Assembly: GCA_031254795.1 (NCBI GenBank)
Contig: JAIRTS010000047.1
Span: 1-13,669 of the forward strand
Direction: 5' to 3'
Length of the DNA stretch: 13,669 nt
From: Treponema sp.
GTDB taxonomy: Bacteria > Spirochaetota > Spirochaetia > Treponematales > Breznakiellaceae
The first letter of the stretch is position 1; each line of letters begins with the position of its first letter. Below, one piece after another: positions 13,178 through 13,669 of the stretch. The translations under genes were made by a program, and so were the position numbers. The notes below the pieces were generated by a model. That model saw nothing but the letters and a program-made list of their open reading frames with translations. It ran no database searches and had not been told where the DNA came from.

Positions 13178-13669
13178 TGGCGCAGACAATTCTTGCGATA
13201 ATGCGGCAGAAACGAAATAGTTATGAATGGTTTCAAAATAACAACCCCACGCTTGCGGACGGACAAATAGGGGTTGTCAATTCAGGGCAGTACAAAAACT
13301 GTTTCAAGATAGGGGACGGGGTGGCGGCATGGAACAGCCTTTCTTGGGCGACAGACTACACGATCTTGTTTAACAAGCCGTCTATTAACAAAGTAAAGCT
13401 TTCCGGCGACACGAGCCTTGTCAAACTGGGAATCGCTTCAATCGACGCGCTAGACGCGGAGGAAACCACCCGGACGCAGGCGGTGGCGGCGTTGCAGACC
13501 GCGCTAGACGCGGAGGAAACCGCCCGGACGCAGGCGGACGCGGCGTTGCAGACCGCGCTAGACGCGGAGGAAACCACCCGGACGCAGGCGGACGCGGCGT
13601 TGCAGACCGCGCTAGACGCGGAGGAAACCCCCCGGACGCAGGCGGACGCGGCGTTGCAGACCGCGCTAG
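13177..13669 (+). CDS. Tail fiber with Mtd-N-like head and tandem-repeat shaft (C-terminus beyond window)
   Basis: The ATG at 13177 overlaps the previous stop (TAATG) and has GAGGAG eight bases upstream. The frame is open to the window end (164 codons), so the gene is cut. Residues 23-57 have 'NPTLADGQIGVVN' then 'FKIGDGVAAWNSLSW', the signature of the small domain at the N-terminus of many fibers, as in the Bordetella phage major tropism determinant (Asn-Pro-x-Leu-x-x-Gly-x-x-Gly and Lys-Ile-Gly-Asp-Gly-x-x-x-Trp). After residue 90 an 18-residue unit repeats (see 13447-13669). The shaft is probably a trimeric coiled coil, with the receptor-binding tip downstream and not visible here. Confidence 0.8.
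   Translation, partial: MAQTILAIMRQKRNSYEWFQNNNPTLADGQIGVVNSGQYKNCFKIGDGVAAWNSLSWATDYTILFNKPSINKVKLSGDTSLVKLGIASIDALDAEETTRTQAVAALQTALDAEETARTQADAALQTALDAEETTRTQADAALQTALDAEETPRTQADAALQTAL
13447..13669 (+). repeat. 54-bp tandem repeats encoding an 18-residue fiber shaft unit
   Basis: Four complete units (13447-13500, 13501-13554, 13555-13608, 13609-13662) and the first seven bases of a fifth run to the window end. The unit encodes 'ALDAEETTRTQADAALQT'. The copies differ at only two codons: one is ACC, GCC, ACC, CCC (Thr, Ala, Thr, Pro), and the other is GTG in the first copy and GAC in the rest. 18 residues equal 11 + 7, which suits a mixed hendecad/heptad coiled coil. Confidence 0.95.

Noticed and set aside
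1..13669. CRISPR arrays, tRNA genes, insertion sequences, attachment sites and rho-independent terminators
   Set aside because: None seen. The tandem repeats at the right end are coding repeats without spacers, no hairpin is followed by a T-run, and gene gaps are too short to hold RNA genes.

Overview
The window is a single block of phage structural genes, all on the + strand, covering part of the morphogenesis region of a tailed phage or prophage. Gene order is portal C-terminus (cut at the left edge), S49 head maturation protease with a nested scaffold, head decoration protein, major capsid protein, head-tail joining proteins, tail tube, frameshifted tail assembly chaperones, tape measure, tail hub, and three distal adhesin/fiber-type genes, the last cut at the right edge. 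The head module follows the order of lambda B-C-Nu3-D-E-FII. The tail module has a long tape measure and no sheath gene, so a long-tailed siphovirus morphology is the best reading. No integrase, repressor, lysis or host gene is present, so the window does not show whether this is an integrated prophage or a free phage.

The host cannot be named from these genes. The DNA is moderately GC-rich by eye, with GCG/GGC/CGG-rich codons, and many starts have strong AGGAGG-type ribosome binding sites. A bacterium with standard Shine-Dalgarno initiation is all that can be supported.

Genes are packed end to end. ATGA or TAATG overlaps occur at 258, 1496, 4360 and 13177. Most gaps are 1-16 bases and the largest is 34 bases (12364-12397). 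No convincing promoter or rho-independent terminator is visible, so the block is probably read as one long late transcript with expression set mainly at translation.

Three features set protein ratios or products. (1) A strong ribosome binding site and in-frame ATG inside the protease gene (1085-1097) should give a separate 133-residue scaffold. (2) A run of five G at 5517-5521, just before the stop of the first tail chaperone, is followed 8 bases later by a perfect 12-bp stem-loop. This is the layout expected for the -1 frameshift that makes the G/GT chaperone pair, and the downstream frame has no good start of its own. (3) Several other long perfect hairpins lie inside coding regions (1654-1679, 4429-4458, 12577-12606, 12819-12848), more than chance predicts, and have no obvious role.

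The distal end (about 9.4-13.7 kb) is the accessory, host-contacting part. It holds a hub-like protein with an Asp-rich insert, a glycine-rich protein resembling polyglycine-type phage adhesins, an unrecognised beta-rich tail protein, and a fiber whose N-terminus resembles the Mtd N-terminal domain, followed by near-identical 54-bp tandem repeats running off the window.
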